From the NCBI GenBank assembly GCA_027624995.1, contig JAQBTI010000155.1, forward strand, positions 1 to 5,766: DNA of 5,766 bases, given 5' to 3'. Below are positions 5,643-5,766 of the stretch, piece after piece. Position 1 is the first letter of the stretch, and each line of letters begins with the position of its first letter. Position numbers and translations under genes: made by a program. The notes under the pieces are model-generated. The model had not been told where the DNA came from. It saw only the letters and a program-made list of their open reading frames with translations, and searched no databases. The DNA comes from Chloroflexota bacterium (GTDB taxonomy: Bacteria > Chloroflexota > Dehalococcoidia > Lucifugimonadales > CATQGZ01).

Positions 5643-5766
5643 CCGATCAGAGAGTCAATGTAGTCGACGATCCTGGCCCTGCCGTCATCTGAGACCTCCG
5701 GCGTGTCCAGAGCCGCCACGGCCTCGTCGCGGTGTTTGGCTACTAGGGCCTCGCACTCGTCTCTAA
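5639..5766 (-). CDS. C-terminal 41 residues of an unidentified protein (perhaps a polyprenyl diphosphate synthase)
   Basis: On the minus strand one frame is open from the window edge to a TGA at 5641-5639, which overlaps the pgk ATG as ATGA. It encodes 41 visible residues, beginning RDECEALVAKHRDEAVAALD and ending ARIVDYIDSLIG. The composition is helical and charged. The pattern of a helix with A...L...H...A..AL, a short linker, and a second helix R..IVDYIDSL resembles the last two helices of polyprenyl (geranylgeranyl/farnesyl) diphosphate synthases, but this tail is poorly conserved and carries no diagnostic motif; the aspartate-rich motifs would lie beyond the edge. That a gene ends here is supported by the four-base stop/start overlap and by the absence of any other start for a pgk leader. 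The function remains a guess. Confidence 0.6.
   Translation of the reverse strand, partial: RDECEALVAKHRDEAVAALDTPEVSDDGRARIVDYIDSLIG

Noticed and set aside
5251..5766. Long plus-strand open frame (171 codons) antisense to pgk and the upstream gene
   Set aside because: It lies opposite a fully conserved pgk, is rich in Ser, Arg and Pro as expected for an antisense frame in GC-rich DNA, and shows no recognisable domain.
1..5766. CRISPR array, tRNA/rRNA genes, insertion sequence ends or phage genes
   Set aside because: I looked for regular spaced repeats, cloverleaf or 16S/23S-like stretches and transposase or integrase motifs, and saw none; nearly all bases are accounted for by protein genes.

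Overview
This window looks like ordinary bacterial chromosome: dense, fairly GC-rich (my estimate, high fifties percent), and mostly housekeeping genes on the minus strand. In minus-strand transcription order it holds the 3' end of an unidentified gene, pgk (phosphoglycerate kinase), apgM (archaeal-type cofactor-independent phosphoglycerate mutase), a small single-domain cupin, tpiA (triosephosphate isomerase), miaA (tRNA dimethylallyltransferase) and the first two thirds of dapF (diaminopimelate epimerase). The only plus-strand gene, a SnoaL-like small protein, sits between miaA and dapF. I see no RNA genes, insertion sequences, CRISPR arrays, attachment sites or origins, and no stretch above 100 bases without a gene.

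Organism: DapF and MiaA indicate a bacterium. An archaeal-type ApgM clustered with pgk and tpiA, the PGK motif variants (GGGST, WNGT) and frequent TTG/GTG starts remind me of Chloroflexota, perhaps Dehalococcoidia/SAR202-like lineages. That is recollection-based inference, not a measured assignment.

Layout: positions 1-563 are dapF (minus, runs off the left edge). Positions 564-660 are a divergent promoter region. Positions 661-1077 are the SnoaL-like gene (plus). Positions 1091-5642 are a tight minus-strand gene train (miaA, tpiA, cupin, apgM, pgk) with gaps of 23, 50, 80 and 4 bases. pgk overlaps the upstream partial gene (5639-5766) by an ATGA junction, so the train probably begins beyond the right edge.

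How the genes work together: TpiA interconverts the triose phosphates, PGK handles the 1,3-bisphosphoglycerate/3-phosphoglycerate step and ApgM the 3-/2-phosphoglycerate step, so the train supplies three reactions of the reversible lower glycolysis/gluconeogenesis trunk. GAPDH and enolase are not in view. MiaA (tRNA A37 prenylation) and DapF (lysine and peptidoglycan precursor) are unrelated housekeeping passengers. The cupin and the SnoaL-like protein are small accessory genes of unknown substrate. I do not find a convincing undescribed system here. The points most worth checking are paired active-site substitutions in ApgM, the altered nucleotide-site motif in PGK, and the two small genes placed inside an otherwise conserved-looking housekeeping block.
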